DNA of 64,000 nt from an uncultured Clostridium sp. (GTDB taxonomy: Bacteria; Bacillota; Clostridia; Clostridiales; Clostridiaceae), in the NCBI GenBank assembly GCA_900548455.1, contig URKQ01000001.1:62001-126000 (forward strand), written 5' to 3'. This document shows, piece by piece, positions 26,106 to 34,982 of this stretch. A program made the position numbers and the translations under genes. The notes under the pieces are model-generated. The model searched no databases. It saw nothing but the letters and a program-made list of their open reading frames with translations, and was not told the DNA's origin. Position 1 is the stretch's first letter, and every line of letters begins with the position of its first letter.

Positions 26106-26960
26106 ATGGAAAATAAAAGTATAGAAATAAAAAAAGACATAACTAATACATTTAATAAGGTATCAGCAGTTTTTGATGGTAGCGGTCCCAGATACTTTAC
26201 ATACTTTGGAGAGAGAATGGTTGAACTTGCAGACATAAAGGAAGACGAAAAAGTCTTAGATGTTGCATCAGGAAAAGGAGCTTCATTTTTTTCAGCAGCA
26301 GAGAAAGTTGGGAAGAATGGAGTGGTTATAGGTATTGATATAGCAGAAGGAATGGTTAATGAAATCGATTTAGAAATTCAACGCCGAAACATAAAAAATG
26401 TACATGCAATGGTAATGGATGCTGAAAAATTGGAATTTGCAAATGAAACTTTTCAGCATATACTCTGTGGATTTGGAGTATTCTTCTTACCAAATTATAA
26501 AGTTGCCTTTCATGAATTCATGAGAGTTCTAAAATATGGTGGTCGATTCTCATTCACTACATTTCTTAGAAAAAAAGATGATAAATTTATATGGTTAGAT
26601 GAATTATTTGATAAATATTTACCTGTATATGAAGATGAGTTAGATGAATATCAATCAGAGGATATTCCTGAATTTGATACAGAAGAAGGTTTGTATAAAA
26701 TTTTGAATCAGGCTGGATTTAAAAATATACAAGTTATAAGTGAAGAAAAAGTTTTTATATATAAAGATGAACAAGAATGGTGGGAAAAACTTTGGACTCA
26801 TGGGGCTATAACAACACTAGAAAAAATACCAAAAGATATGCTAGAAGACTTTAAATCAGAAGTTTTTGAAAAACTTAAAGAAATGAAAGAACCCAAAGGC
26901 ATACCTCATACAATGTTTGTTTTATATGCCTTTGGTGAAAAATTATATTTAACCAAATAG
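26106..26960 (+). CDS. class I SAM-dependent methyltransferase (UbiE-like), 284 aa
   Basis: SAM-binding motif I VLDVASGKGASFFSAAEKVG near residue 57, motif post-I GVVIGIDIAEGM, and motif II region MVMDAEKLEFANETF then FGVFFLPNYKVAFHEFMRVL with KYGGRFSFTTF. This is the UbiE/COQ5-like small-molecule methyltransferase pattern. Acceptor unknown. ATG at 26106 follows ATAGGAGAG. It lies between an acetyltransferase and a pyridoxamine-oxidase-fold protein, 35 nt before the latter, probably one transcript. Confidence 0.85.
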   Translation: MENKSIEIKKDITNTFNKVSAVFDGSGPRYFTYFGERMVELADIKEDEKVLDVASGKGASFFSAAEKVGKNGVVIGIDIAEGMVNEIDLEIQRRNIKNVHAMVMDAEKLEFANETFQHILCGFGVFFLPNYKVAFHEFMRVLKYGGRFSFTTFLRKKDDKFIWLDELFDKYLPVYEDELDEYQSEDIPEFDTEEGLYKILNQAGFKNIQVISEEKVFIYKDEQEWWEKLWTHGAITTLEKIPKDMLEDFKSEVFEKLKEMKEPKGIPHTMFVLYAFGEKLYLTK

Positions 26961-26994
26961 TATAGTGTTTTTTCAAATGATAAGGAGAATTATT

Positions 26995-27459
26995 ATGTTT
27001 AGAGAAATGAGAAGAAAAGATAGAGCGCTCATAGACGATAAAATCATCGAAATTTTAAAAAATAATACCTATGGTATTCTTTCAACTGTAAGCGAAAATG
27101 GTTATCCTTATGGCGTGCCAATAAATTATATTTATATCAATAATTCAATATATTTTCATTGTGCTATAGAAGGACATAAATTAGTTAATATTAAAAATAA
27201 TGATAAAGTATCTTTTTGTGTAGTTGGGAAAACTCAAACTCTACCTGATAAATTTAGTACAAAATATGAGAGTGTAATTGTATTTGGACGAGCAATTAAA
27301 GCTTCTGATGAAGAAAAAAATACGGCTCTTTTAGAAATATTAAACAAGTATTCATCAGATTATATTGAAAAAGGAAAAGAATATATTAAAAGAGCAAGTA
27401 ATGTTACTAACGTAATCAAAATTAATATAGAACATATTTCTGGAAAATCAAATAGATAG
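26995..27459 (+). CDS. pyridoxamine 5'-phosphate oxidase-fold protein (NimA-like), 154 aa
   Basis: Split-barrel flavin-binding fold: FREMRRKDRALIDDKIIEIL, then TYGILSTVSENGYPYGVPIN, IYFHCAIEGHKLVNIKNNDK and VSFCVVGKTQ. This pattern is shared by the 5-nitroimidazole reductase NimA group and related FMN proteins. Activity on nitroimidazoles is a family possibility, not shown. ATG at 26995 follows AAGGAG. Confidence 0.82.
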   Translation: MFREMRRKDRALIDDKIIEILKNNTYGILSTVSENGYPYGVPINYIYINNSIYFHCAIEGHKLVNIKNNDKVSFCVVGKTQTLPDKFSTKYESVIVFGRAIKASDEEKNTALLEILNKYSSDYIEKGKEYIKRASNVTNVIKINIEHISGKSNR

Positions 27460-27515
27460 GTAATGTCATTTATAGACCATGATGTTTCTTAATATTCTTA
27501 TGTTACGAAAATAAA

Positions 27516-27638
27516 ATGACATTTACATCACGATATGTAATAGAACACTATTTAGATATTGGATATAATAATGATATGATTTATGGTGGTATTGCAGATA
27601 GTAAAAGTGTAGTATTTATTGAATTACCTGAGTTTTAA
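27516..27638 (+). pseudogene. short ORF, probable 3' remnant (40 codons)
   Basis: Reads MTFTSRYVIEHYLDIGYNND, then MIYGGIADSKSVVFIELPEF and stop. No ribosome site before the ATG, and the text looks like the end of a larger protein. The parent family is not recognised. Confidence 0.35.
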
Positions 27639-27773
27639 AAAATATTATGTGTAAGTTATTTTACAGTGATTGTTAAATATAAAGTACTTATATTTTTACA
27701 AGTATTGTTACAAATTTCGTACAACCATTGTATTTATTTATTATAATTTATATAAGTCAAAGTCCCTTGATGC

Positions 27774-27818
27774 ATAAAAAATGGCTCTGTAGTACTATAA
27801 AATTTACTACAGAGCCTT
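27774..27818 (-). terminator. terminator of the pseudouridine kinase gene
   Basis: Arms GGCTCTGTAGTA and TACTACAGAGCC around a 10-nt loop; minus-strand tail ATTTTTTAT. The arms equal the terminal inverted repeats of the MITE-like element, so this may be an internally deleted copy now serving as terminator. Confidence 0.75.
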
Positions 27819-27823
27819 ATATT

Positions 27824-28780
27824 TTACATAAAAATAGTTTCTGTCCAAGTTAATTCTTTTAAATAATCATCCACTAATTCTTGACACATATTAGGATGAA
27901 TTGTTTCTTCATGAGCAATAGTTAATGAAGCCATAGCAATAGCGTATTTTAATGTATCTACTATATTTAACCCATTAATATATCCATAACATACTCCTGC
28001 AACACATGAATCCCCTGCTCCAGTTACATTAACTACAGACACATCATTGGCTTTAATTATCCCTTCTTCACTTCCATTATTATAATAAATACCCTCAGCA
28101 TCCAAACTTATAAATACATTCTCAATTCCTAAATTCAAAAAATATCTACCTGCTTTTTTAACATCTTCATTTGTCTTAATGTCAAATCCACAAAGTGCTG
28201 AAGCTTCATGTCTATTAGGCTTAATCGTATGAAACTTGTCCACCAAACGCTTTACTTTTACTACCTTAGAAGCTGATACAGGATCTAGTATAAATCTTGT
28301 TTCACCCTCATACTTTGTTAGTATATATTCTAATATGATTGGATTATCGCAATCTAAAATCATATACTCTGAATTCTTAATGATTGAAGCCTTGGAATCA
28401 ATAAATTCTTCTGTAACCTTATCAGTAATATTCATATCAACTATAGCTGATTCCATTTCCCCTTCTTCATTAAGTATTGCCATATAAGTCGGAGTAGACT
28501 CTCCTTCTATTACTAATGAATCTCTCATATCTAGGTTGATATCTTCAGCATACTTTAATATGCATTTTCCTTTTTCATCATTTCCTAAGATAGATATTAG
28601 TCTTGTATTTAAATTTAATCTTGCCATGTTTTCTGCTATATTCCTACATACCCCACCATAAGATACCTTAACTGCACCTGGATTAGAATCCTTTGATCTA
28701 TAGTTCCTATGGGCAAATCCAAATATATCATAAACTGAAGCTCCATAAACTAATATATACGGTTCATTATTATTACTCAT
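27824..28780 (-). CDS. psuK: pseudouridine kinase (PfkB family), 318 aa
   Basis: Ribokinase/PfkB fold. Near the start: GASVYDIFGFAHRNY and DSNPGAVKVSYGGVCRNIAE, very like E. coli PsuK (DSNPG...GGVGRNIA). Further shared blocks are DMNITD, FILDPVSASKVVKVK and FHTIKPNRHEA, then the catalytic VNVTGAGDS (Asp base at about 257). It phosphorylates pseudouridine to pseudouridine 5'-phosphate for RNA breakdown. The partner glycosidase PsuG is not in the window. ATG follows GGGAGAG. Confidence 0.78.
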   Translation of the reverse strand: MSNNNEPYILVYGASVYDIFGFAHRNYRSKDSNPGAVKVSYGGVCRNIAENMARLNLNTRLISILGNDEKGKCILKYAEDINLDMRDSLVIEGESTPTYMAILNEEGEMESAIVDMNITDKVTEEFIDSKASIIKNSEYMILDCDNPIILEYILTKYEGETRFILDPVSASKVVKVKRLVDKFHTIKPNRHEASALCGFDIKTNEDVKKAGRYFLNLGIENVFISLDAEGIYYNNGSEEGIIKANDVSVVNVTGAGDSCVAGVCYGYINGLNIVDTLKYAIAMASLTIAHEETIHPNMCQELVDDYLKELTWTETIFM

Positions 28781-28864
28781 TGTCTAGCTCTCCCTATATT
28801 ATCTATTTTATAACTTCCATACCTAGAAGTTTACCATCCATTCCCAAAATACCAACAGAACTAA

Positions 28865-28895
28865 AATACAGAGGAAGTCAACCTTCCTCTGTATT
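28865..28895 (-). terminator. hairpin, possible terminator of the 25-codon ORF
   Basis: Arms AATACAGAGGAAG and CTTCCTCTGTATT, loop of 5; minus-strand tail TTTAG. It lies between psuK and the tiny ORF at 29142-29219. Confidence 0.6.
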
Positions 28896-29141
28896 AAGTT
28901 TCTGTTAATTTTATTTACCAATATAAATATACATCATTTTTCTACAAAATTCAACAGTTCAATTTATTGTATTTCATTAGAGAAAAATCTAGGTTGTTTT
29001 GTACATTATATTACTTCATTTTACTATAAAGCCAATAAAAAAACACAATCATTGTAACATTCACTGTACAATAATTGTGCCGTTTTCTTTCTTTTAATTT
29101 CATATTTATATCCTACTTTTCTAAATTATACAAGTTGATTA

Positions 29142-29219
29142 TTATATTAAATCAGCCTCATCACAACCTGCAAAAACCACCATTACCACAACTTTAAAAA
29201 CATCTAATACTTTTTTCAT
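29142..29219 (-). CDS. possible 25-residue lipopeptide
   Basis: ATG with GAGGAG 9 nt upstream. Product MKKVLDVFKVVVMVVFAGCD plus EADLI. The hydrophobic stretch ends in a lipobox-like FAGC, then an acidic tail. It could be a minimal lipoprotein, a signal-peptide-derived pheromone precursor or a chance ORF. It sits in a 1-kb gap with no other gene and has a hairpin downstream. No homologue recognised. Confidence 0.35.
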   Translation of the reverse strand: MKKVLDVFKVVVMVVFAGCDEADLI

Positions 29220-29321
29220 TAAAAATCATCTCCTCATCAACTTTATATACTTATTATAACTTGGGAGAATTTCTTTTCATATTTAAGTATCTTACACTTA
29301 TCTTACAATTTTGAAATAAAA

Positions 29322-29779
29322 GCTTCGAAGCCCCAATGAGCGTTGATAATTCAGTTTTTCTTACATTAAAGCTTAATATAAATATAGAGATTTCCCTAAG
29401 AAATCTCTACTGTTACAATTTTTATATCACATTATATGAGAGAAAAAAACTGAATTACCATAAACTCTTTAGCACAATAAAATGCCAAAACATGTAATAT
29501 GTTGCAAAAATTAAATCAATAGCTCGTGTAGGCCTCTCCTAATTGGGGTTGAAAGGGGACACTGTCCCCTCCTCTTCAAGGAGAGATACTCAAAGGGAAC
29601 CATAGGGTTCCTTTTGAAAAAGCTGAATTATCCTAGGCGAATGTATCTGCAGAAGCTTATACTCTTTAAAATCTAAAGCAAATCTTCACTGCCGTCTTAT
29701 ATTAGCTCTTCCTTACTATGTGTCAGCTTCGGAACCCAAATGAGCGTTGATAATTCAGTTTTTCTCGCATTAAAGCTTA
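29322..29779. repeat. 54-bp direct repeat pair flanking a MITE core
   Basis: AGCTTCGAAGCCCCAATGAG at 29322 and AGCTTCGGAACCCAAATGAG at 29726 begin two copies of about 54 bp that share GCGTTGATAATTCAGTTTTT and end ATTAAAGCTT (to 29374 and 29779). Between them, an inverted partner of AATTCAGTTTTT lies near 29443. The 1-kb gap 28781-29796 is otherwise non-coding apart from the 25-codon ORF. Confidence 0.7.
29527..29645. mobile_element. core module of the MITE-like element, without ends
   Basis: AATTGGGGTTGAAAGGGGAC, CTGTCCCCTCC, CAAGGAGAGATACTCAAAGG and AACCATAGGGTTCCTTTTGA match the module of the copies at 13846 (reversed) and 33805. No terminal repeats were found on either side. Confidence 0.65.
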
Positions 29780-29796
29780 TAAAAATTGTCTTTGTC

Positions 29797-30447
29797 TTAC
29801 TTACATATTGCTATTGAAGCAGATGCTCCAATTCTTGTAGCTCCATTCTCTATCATAGTTAAAGCATCTTCTTTAGTTCTAACTCCGCCTGAAGCTTTAA
29901 CTCCCATATCCGGTCCTACTGTTTCTCTCATTAACTTAATATCTGCTGCAGTAGCTCCACCAGTTGAAAAACCTGTAGAAGTTTTTACAAAATCTGCTCC
30001 AGCCTCTTTTGCTAATTTACAAGCTGCAACTTTTTCTTCATCAGTTAAAAGACATGTTTCAATTATAACTTTTGTTAATGCTTTTCCTTTAGCTGCATCA
30101 ACAACTGCTTTTATGTCATTTTTAACATATTCTAAGTTTCCTTCTTTTAATTTACCTACATTGATTACCATATCAACTTCAGTAGCACCATTTTTAATAG
30201 CATCCTCTGTTTCAAATGCTTTTACTTCACTTGTGTTAGCTCCTAAAGGAAATCCTATTACTGTACATACATCTACCTTTGAATCTTTTAAACACTTAGC
30301 AGCAAGTTTAACCATTCCTGGATTTATACATACTGAAGCAAATTCATATTCTTTTGCTTCTTCACATAACTTTACTACTTGAGCTTCTGTTGCTTCTGGT
30401 TTTAATATTGTATGATCTATCATACCTGCAATTCTTATATTTTCCAT
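29797..30447 (-). CDS. deoC: deoxyribose-phosphate aldolase DeoC, 216 aa
   Basis: Class I aldolase that splits 2-deoxyribose 5-phosphate into glyceraldehyde 3-phosphate and acetaldehyde in deoxynucleoside breakdown. Schiff-base Lys155 in ADFVKTSTGF, catalytic Asp92 in EVDMVINVGKLKEG, phosphate loop GVKASGGVRT and GATRIGASAS. Full family length. It is transcribed away from a LacI-type regulator gene with a near-palindromic site between them, and two nucleoside-phosphorylase-type genes occur elsewhere in the window. Confidence 0.95.
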   Translation of the reverse strand: MENIRIAGMIDHTILKPEATEAQVVKLCEEAKEYEFASVCINPGMVKLAAKCLKDSKVDVCTVIGFPLGANTSEVKAFETEDAIKNGATEVDMVINVGKLKEGNLEYVKNDIKAVVDAAKGKALTKVIIETCLLTDEEKVAACKLAKEAGADFVKTSTGFSTGGATAADIKLMRETVGPDMGVKASGGVRTKEDALTMIENGATRIGASASIAICK

Positions 30448-30595
30448 CTTCTACACTCCTATTTTTAAATTATTTATCATAGATAATCAATTACTTATGC
30501 TTTAATTAAACTTCATTTTCACATTGATATTTTCTCCTAATTTTATAAAACCAATGCAAAGAAAAAACTTACTCTATAAAACACTTATGGTTTGC

Positions 30596-30608
30596 GGTAT
30601 CGATTACC
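30596..30608. promoter_or_regulatory. candidate operator between deoC and the LacI gene
   Basis: GGTATCGATTACC: arms GGTA/TACC around a centre with CG, the general form of LacI-family operators. It lies about 150 nt from each start codon. Confidence 0.4.
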
Positions 30609-30768
30609 CATATCTATGCCTTTATTTTCACAGAGAAATGCATTTTTGTCAATATAGTTTCTTAATAGCTTTGTATGTTTACATATATTTTTCTCTTTGC
30701 TATGATATATATGCTACAATTAGTAATCTATATTTTTAGATTTTTGAGCATATTAAGGAGATTTTACC

Positions 30769-31773
30769 ATGGAAAATTCAAAGAATATATCTATAAAAAA
30801 AATAGCAGAGTTAAGTGGCGTTTCCGTTGCTACTGTGTCTAGAGTAATAAATAATACTGGTCGTTTTTCTGAAGAAACTCGAGACAAAGTTTTAAAAATT
30901 ATAAAGGAATATGATTATAAACCTAATATGGTTGCTAAAAGCCTTAGAGTTAATAAGACTAAAACTATAGGAATTACTGTACCTGATATAAAAAATGGTT
31001 TCTTCTCTGAAGTTGTATCCGAAATTGAAAAATTTTTCTTTGACCACGGCTATTCTGTTTTTATATGTAATACAAACAGAAGTGATATTAAAGAAATTGA
31101 ATACTTTAAGAGTTTAGATTCAAAATTAGTGGACGGTATTATATGTATTTCTGGGAATTCGGCCTCTCATGCCCAGTCAGTTAAAAGAAATATTCCTATA
31201 GTATATATAAATAATTGTAATTCTCCAAATAGTTACTATGTAGAATCTGATCACTTTCAAGGGGGATTTTTAGCCACAGAAGAACTTATTAAAAAAGGCT
31301 GCAAAAAAATAATTCTTTTAACTAATGATAGAGATGATTCTGCATCCCATAGTAAATATGTTGGATACATTAAGGCCCATGAAAAATATAACCTTAAAAT
31401 AAATGAAAACTTAATACTAAAACTTCCTTTAGTAGAAGGCAATTTTGAAGATTCCTTTGAAAAAATAAGTGAATTAATTAAAAATGATGTGGAATTTGAT
31501 GGTATCTTTGCAACAAATGATTGGAGATCTCACGGAGCCTTGCTTTCTCTGCAACGTCATCAAATATCTGTTCCACAAGAAGTTAAAATCATTGGCTATG
31601 ATGGGACTTATATATCAAAATATTGTAACCCTCCAATCTCAACTATCTATCAAGATAAAAAAGCATTGGCAATTAAATCTTCTCACCTTCTATTAAGCCT
31701 TATAAAAGGAGATTATGAGGGAGAAAAACACATTATTTTACCAATTAAATTAATTAATAGAGAAACTACTTAA
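30769..31773 (+). CDS. LacI-family transcriptional regulator, 334 aa
   Basis: N-terminal HTH ISIKKIAELSGVSVATVSRV with hinge YKPNMVAKSLRVNKTKTIGI, then a periplasmic-binding-protein-like sensor domain (VDGIICISGN; FDGIFATNDWRSHGALL; IIGYDGTYISKYCNPPISTI). Best placed as regulator of deoC, which diverges from it. The ligand is unknown; a deoxynucleoside or sugar would suit. ATG follows AAGGAG. Confidence 0.92.
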   Translation: MENSKNISIKKIAELSGVSVATVSRVINNTGRFSEETRDKVLKIIKEYDYKPNMVAKSLRVNKTKTIGITVPDIKNGFFSEVVSEIEKFFFDHGYSVFICNTNRSDIKEIEYFKSLDSKLVDGIICISGNSASHAQSVKRNIPIVYINNCNSPNSYYVESDHFQGGFLATEELIKKGCKKIILLTNDRDDSASHSKYVGYIKAHEKYNLKINENLILKLPLVEGNFEDSFEKISELIKNDVEFDGIFATNDWRSHGALLSLQRHQISVPQEVKIIGYDGTYISKYCNPPISTIYQDKKALAIKSSHLLLSLIKGDYEGEKHIILPIKLINRETT

Positions 31774-31810
31774 AAGATGCTTCAACCTTAATGTTGAAGC
31801 ATCTTTTTTA
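31772..31810 (+). terminator. terminator of the LacI-family gene
   Basis: AAAAGATGCTTCAAC and GTTGAAGCATCTTTTTT; the stem starts at the stop codon. Confidence 0.9.
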
Positions 31811-32000
31811 ACATTCTTTTCTACACTATTTTTTATAAAACTTGTATTTTATAAGTACATATATAATAACACTTTATGTACATCTATTGTACATATAAAT
31901 CACAATAAAATTTACACCTAATTTTCTTCTTCTATTAACTTGATTCAATGGATAATAAGTAATAAAATACCATTATGAGCATTTTAAAGGAGTTGGTAAA

Positions 32001-32828
32001 ATGATTTTTATATGCACTGCTACCTATTTTGAAGGTGAAAGTTTTATTAAAAAATTATCTTTAAAAAAAGATATAAATATAACAAAATTTCAAGTATTTA
32101 AAAATAGTAATATAACTCTTATAATTACTGGGGTTGGCAAAATAAAAGCCACTTCCGCTCTCGTTCATACATTTTCAATTTATAACACTCAATCTCCATC
32201 ACTACTTATTAACTTTGGTATATGTGGAGCATCTAATAAAAAATTACCTATTGGTACAACCTATTTATGCAATAAACTAATAGATAATAGCTCTAAAAAA
32301 ACTTATTATACCGATATTATATATAATACACCCTTTGAGGAGGCCTGTATTGAAACCTATGACACAATAATTAATGTCCCCATAGATTATGAAATAACTG
32401 GGGATTTAATAGATATGGAAGCTGTTGGTGTATATGAAGGTGGATCATTATTTTTACATACCCATGAAATCTTTATAATAAAACTAATTTCTGACTATCT
32501 AGATGCAAACTCAATGAACAAGCCTCTCGTAAAAGAAAAAATAAATTCTGCTACTGATGAGATAATAAATTGGTTAAATTTCTTAAGTACAAATTTAAGA
32601 AAAGTTCCAAATACCATTTCCCCTAAAGAAGCCGAACTTATAAATAGTATTGCTGATAATTTAAAGTTTTCTACAACCATGAAAAATGACTTTAAAAAAG
32701 AACTAATATACTTCAAACTTTCTAATGGCTATCTTCCAGATGATCTAAACCAATACTCTAAAATACCTTGTAAATCTAAAAGGGAGGGTAAAATATATGC
32801 AGACTCAATCAGAAAAGAACTTATATAA
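32001..32828 (+). CDS. nucleoside-phosphorylase-like protein upstream of SplB, 275 aa
   Basis: Fold of the PNP/UDP phosphorylase (MTAN-like) family: MIFICTATYFEGESFIKKLS, ITLIITGVGKIKATSALVHT, LLINFGICGASNKKLPIGTT and IDMEAVGVYEGGSLF with the ribose-binding Met-Glu. The C-terminal 80 residues go beyond the catalytic domain (SPKEAELINSIADNLKFSTT). Its last 32 nt overlap the SplB start, so the two are co-translated. A role with spore photoproduct repair, such as salvage or binding of a nucleoside product, is inferred from this coupling only. ATG at 32001 follows AAGGAG. Confidence 0.8.
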   Translation: MIFICTATYFEGESFIKKLSLKKDINITKFQVFKNSNITLIITGVGKIKATSALVHTFSIYNTQSPSLLINFGICGASNKKLPIGTTYLCNKLIDNSSKKTYYTDIIYNTPFEEACIETYDTIINVPIDYEITGDLIDMEAVGVYEGGSLFLHTHEIFIIKLISDYLDANSMNKPLVKEKINSATDEIINWLNFLSTNLRKVPNTISPKEAELINSIADNLKFSTTMKNDFKKELIYFKLSNGYLPDDLNQYSKIPCKSKREGKIYADSIRKELI

Positions 32829-33813
32829 TCCTTATTTTTCTCACATATATGTGGAAGATAATGCTTTAAATTATCCGAACACAGAAAAGATACTTTCTCA
32901 TTTTAAATCTTCAAAAATAATAAATATTAATCATTATAAAGATTTATTTTGTAGAAATCATCAAAATTTTCATGAAGAAAAAAATAGTCCAAGCCTCATA
33001 TTAGCTGTAAAAAAAGATAAATTAATCTATAAAGGTTCATCTATGTGTGATGATTTTGGCAACGATAATTTTTACTATACTTCTTCTATGATGAACTGCA
33101 TTTACAATTGCGAGTATTGTTATCTTCAAGGTATGTATCCTTCTGCCCATATTGTAATCTTTGTAAATATTGATGATATATTTAAAGAAGTAGAGAAAAA
33201 ACTTAAAAAATCTTCTATATACTTATGTGTCTCCTATGATACAGATATTTTAGCCCTTGAACAAATTTTAGGTTATGGTTTTAAATGGTTATCCTTTGCT
33301 AAAAGTCACACCAATTTAAAACTAGAGCTTAGAACAAAGAGTACTGGGTTTAATTATATTAACAATTTTAAATCCCTAGATAACGTTATAATAGCTTGGA
33401 CACTTTCCCCTGAACCCATATGCTCTAAATATGAGCATGGTACACCTACCTTAAAAAATAGATTAACTTCAATTAAAAGAGCTATAAATATGGGCTGGAA
33501 AATTAGACTTTGTTTCGACCCCCTACTATATGTCAATGATTATAAAGAAATCTATGTTAATTTTTTAAAAGAAGTCTTTAAAGAAATTCCTTCGTCTTCC
33601 ATATGTGATGTAAGTATTGGAGTTTTTAGAGTATCAAAAGATTATATGAAAATCATGAAAAAAGTTAATCCAGAATCTATCCTTTTAAATTTCCCCTTTG
33701 AAACTAATATGGGTACTTGTAGTTATTCCATAGAAATTACTAATAGTCTTATATCCTGTGTATATAATGAAGTTAAAAAATATATACCTGAAGAAAAAAT
33801 ATATGCTCTGTAG
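32797..33813 (+). CDS. splB: spore photoproduct lyase SplB, 338 aa
   Basis: Radical-SAM DNA-repair enzyme that reverts the 5-thyminyl-5,6-dihydrothymine lesion in germinating spores. Cluster motif CIYNCEYC (Cys101, Cys105, Cys108) and Cys144 in IYLCVSYDTD, in the place of the essential B. subtilis Cys141. Other typical segments: EHGTPTLKNRLTSIKRAINM and WKIRLCFDPLLY. ATG follows GGGAGGG inside the upstream gene. The stop codon TAG lies within the left terminal repeat of the MITE-like element, so the last residues (AL) come from the inserted element. Confidence 0.92.
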   Translation: MQTQSEKNLYNPYFSHIYVEDNALNYPNTEKILSHFKSSKIININHYKDLFCRNHQNFHEEKNSPSLILAVKKDKLIYKGSSMCDDFGNDNFYYTSSMMNCIYNCEYCYLQGMYPSAHIVIFVNIDDIFKEVEKKLKKSSIYLCVSYDTDILALEQILGYGFKWLSFAKSHTNLKLELRTKSTGFNYINNFKSLDNVIIAWTLSPEPICSKYEHGTPTLKNRLTSIKRAINMGWKIRLCFDPLLYVNDYKEIYVNFLKEVFKEIPSSSICDVSIGVFRVSKDYMKIMKKVNPESILLNFPFETNMGTCSYSIEITNSLISCVYNEVKKYIPEEKIYAL

Positions 33814-34006
33814 TAAAATACAGTGATAGAATGTACAATTTATGTTAGGCCATAAATGATAAGCTTGTGCACGGATTTTCCTAAAAGGGGTTGGAAGGGG
33901 ACCCTGTTCCCTCCTTATTAAGGAGATATTCCTCAAAGGGAACCATAAGGTTCCTTTTGAAAAAGTCGAATACTCTGTATGTATCACTATAAATGCATAC
34001 AGAGCC
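33805..34006. mobile_element. MITE-like element, copy 2 with 9-bp target duplication
   Basis: 202 bp, ends GCTCTGTAGTAAAATACAGTG and CACTATAAATGCATACAGAGCC as imperfect inverted repeats. Flanked on both sides by AAAATATAT (33796-33804 and 34007-34015), a perfect 9-bp duplication. One internal module with hairpins AAGGGAACC/GGTTCCTTTTG and CTCCTTATTAAGGAG. No ORF. It separates splB from the SDR gene. Confidence 0.85.
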
Positions 34007-34042
34007 AAAATATATAAATAATCTTAAGGATGGTGAATATTT

Positions 34043-34738
34043 ATGAAAACTGCCATAGTTACTGGTGCTACTTCTGGAATTGGCCTTGAAACATCCAAAA
34101 TGCTGATAGATTTAGGTTACAAAGTTTATGGTATTGGGCGTGATTTCTCAAAATATGACTTTTACAATGAAAACTTTCTTAAAGTGCCTTTAGATTTATT
34201 AAACATATATGAAGTTGAATGTAAAATCAAAGAGATTTTAAAAAATGATGATATAGATATACTTATAAATAATGCAGGAGTAGGATATTTTGGCCTTCAT
34301 GAAGAACTTAATGTAAAAAAAATTCATGAACTTGTTACTGTTAATCTAGAAGTTCCCCTTATTCTAACTCAACTTTTACTTAGAAATTTAAAGAAAACTC
34401 AAGGCTTTATAATTAATATTTCCTCTGTTACAGCAAAAATGTCTAGTAATCATGGTTGTGCCTATGGAGCAACTAAAGCCGGCCTTACCCACTTTTCAAA
34501 TAGCCTTTTTGATGAATGTCGAAAATATGGAGTTAAAGTTATAGCCATACATCCCGATATGACCGACACAGATTTTTATAGAAACGCTAACTTCACTACT
34601 GATTCTAATGAAACTAGTCACATCTGTGCCAAAGAAATAGCGTCCTTTATAAAAGCCACTATAACCCAAAGATGTGGTTTAGTTATTACAGACATAACTA
34701 TTAAACCTCAACATAATAAAATTCAAAAAAAGAAGTGA
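34043..34738 (+). CDS. short-chain dehydrogenase/reductase (SDR), 231 aa
   Basis: Classical SDR: NAD(P)-binding TGATSGIG at residues 7-14, NNAGVG at 76-81, catalytic Ser in INISSVT, and Tyr141/Lys145 in YGATKAG. Length normal. Substrate not evident. ATG follows AAGGATGG. It may once have shared a transcript with splB before the element was inserted. Confidence 0.9.
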   Translation: MKTAIVTGATSGIGLETSKMLIDLGYKVYGIGRDFSKYDFYNENFLKVPLDLLNIYEVECKIKEILKNDDIDILINNAGVGYFGLHEELNVKKIHELVTVNLEVPLILTQLLLRNLKKTQGFIINISSVTAKMSSNHGCAYGATKAGLTHFSNSLFDECRKYGVKVIAIHPDMTDTDFYRNANFTTDSNETSHICAKEIASFIKATITQRCGLVITDITIKPQHNKIQKKK

Positions 34739-34768
34739 GTTAGTTTTCTTTTACTAACTCGCTTTTTT
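34733..34768 (+). terminator. terminator of the SDR gene
   Basis: GTGAGTTAGT and ACTAACTCGC with a TTTTTT tail; the stop codon is inside the stem. Confidence 0.88.
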
Positions 34769-34850
34769 AATATATATTCTCATAATATTCTCCGAAATTA
34801 TCTAAAAAAATTGTTTTACCACGCTTTGATAGTTAAAAATGTAAATAATA

Positions 34851-34880
34851 TTGACAATTCTATATTTATACTTAATAATA
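34851..34880 (+). promoter_or_regulatory. promoter of the chemoreceptor gene
   Basis: TTGACA (34851-34856), then TAATAA/AATAAT 16-17 nt later. About 100 nt before the start codon. Confidence 0.55.
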
Positions 34881-34982
34881 TAAACAAATAGCAAAATTTA
34901 GACTATTTTTTCTATTGTATTTATATTTAATTAAATATAAATTTTGAACTTATATATTTTTCTACTAGGAGGATTTTAAATT

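Noticed and set aside
29786..30382. Long plus-strand ORF opposite deoC
   Set aside because: It is the complementary-strand shadow of deoC; it lacks a ribosome site and its product is low in charged residues, as antisense frames are.
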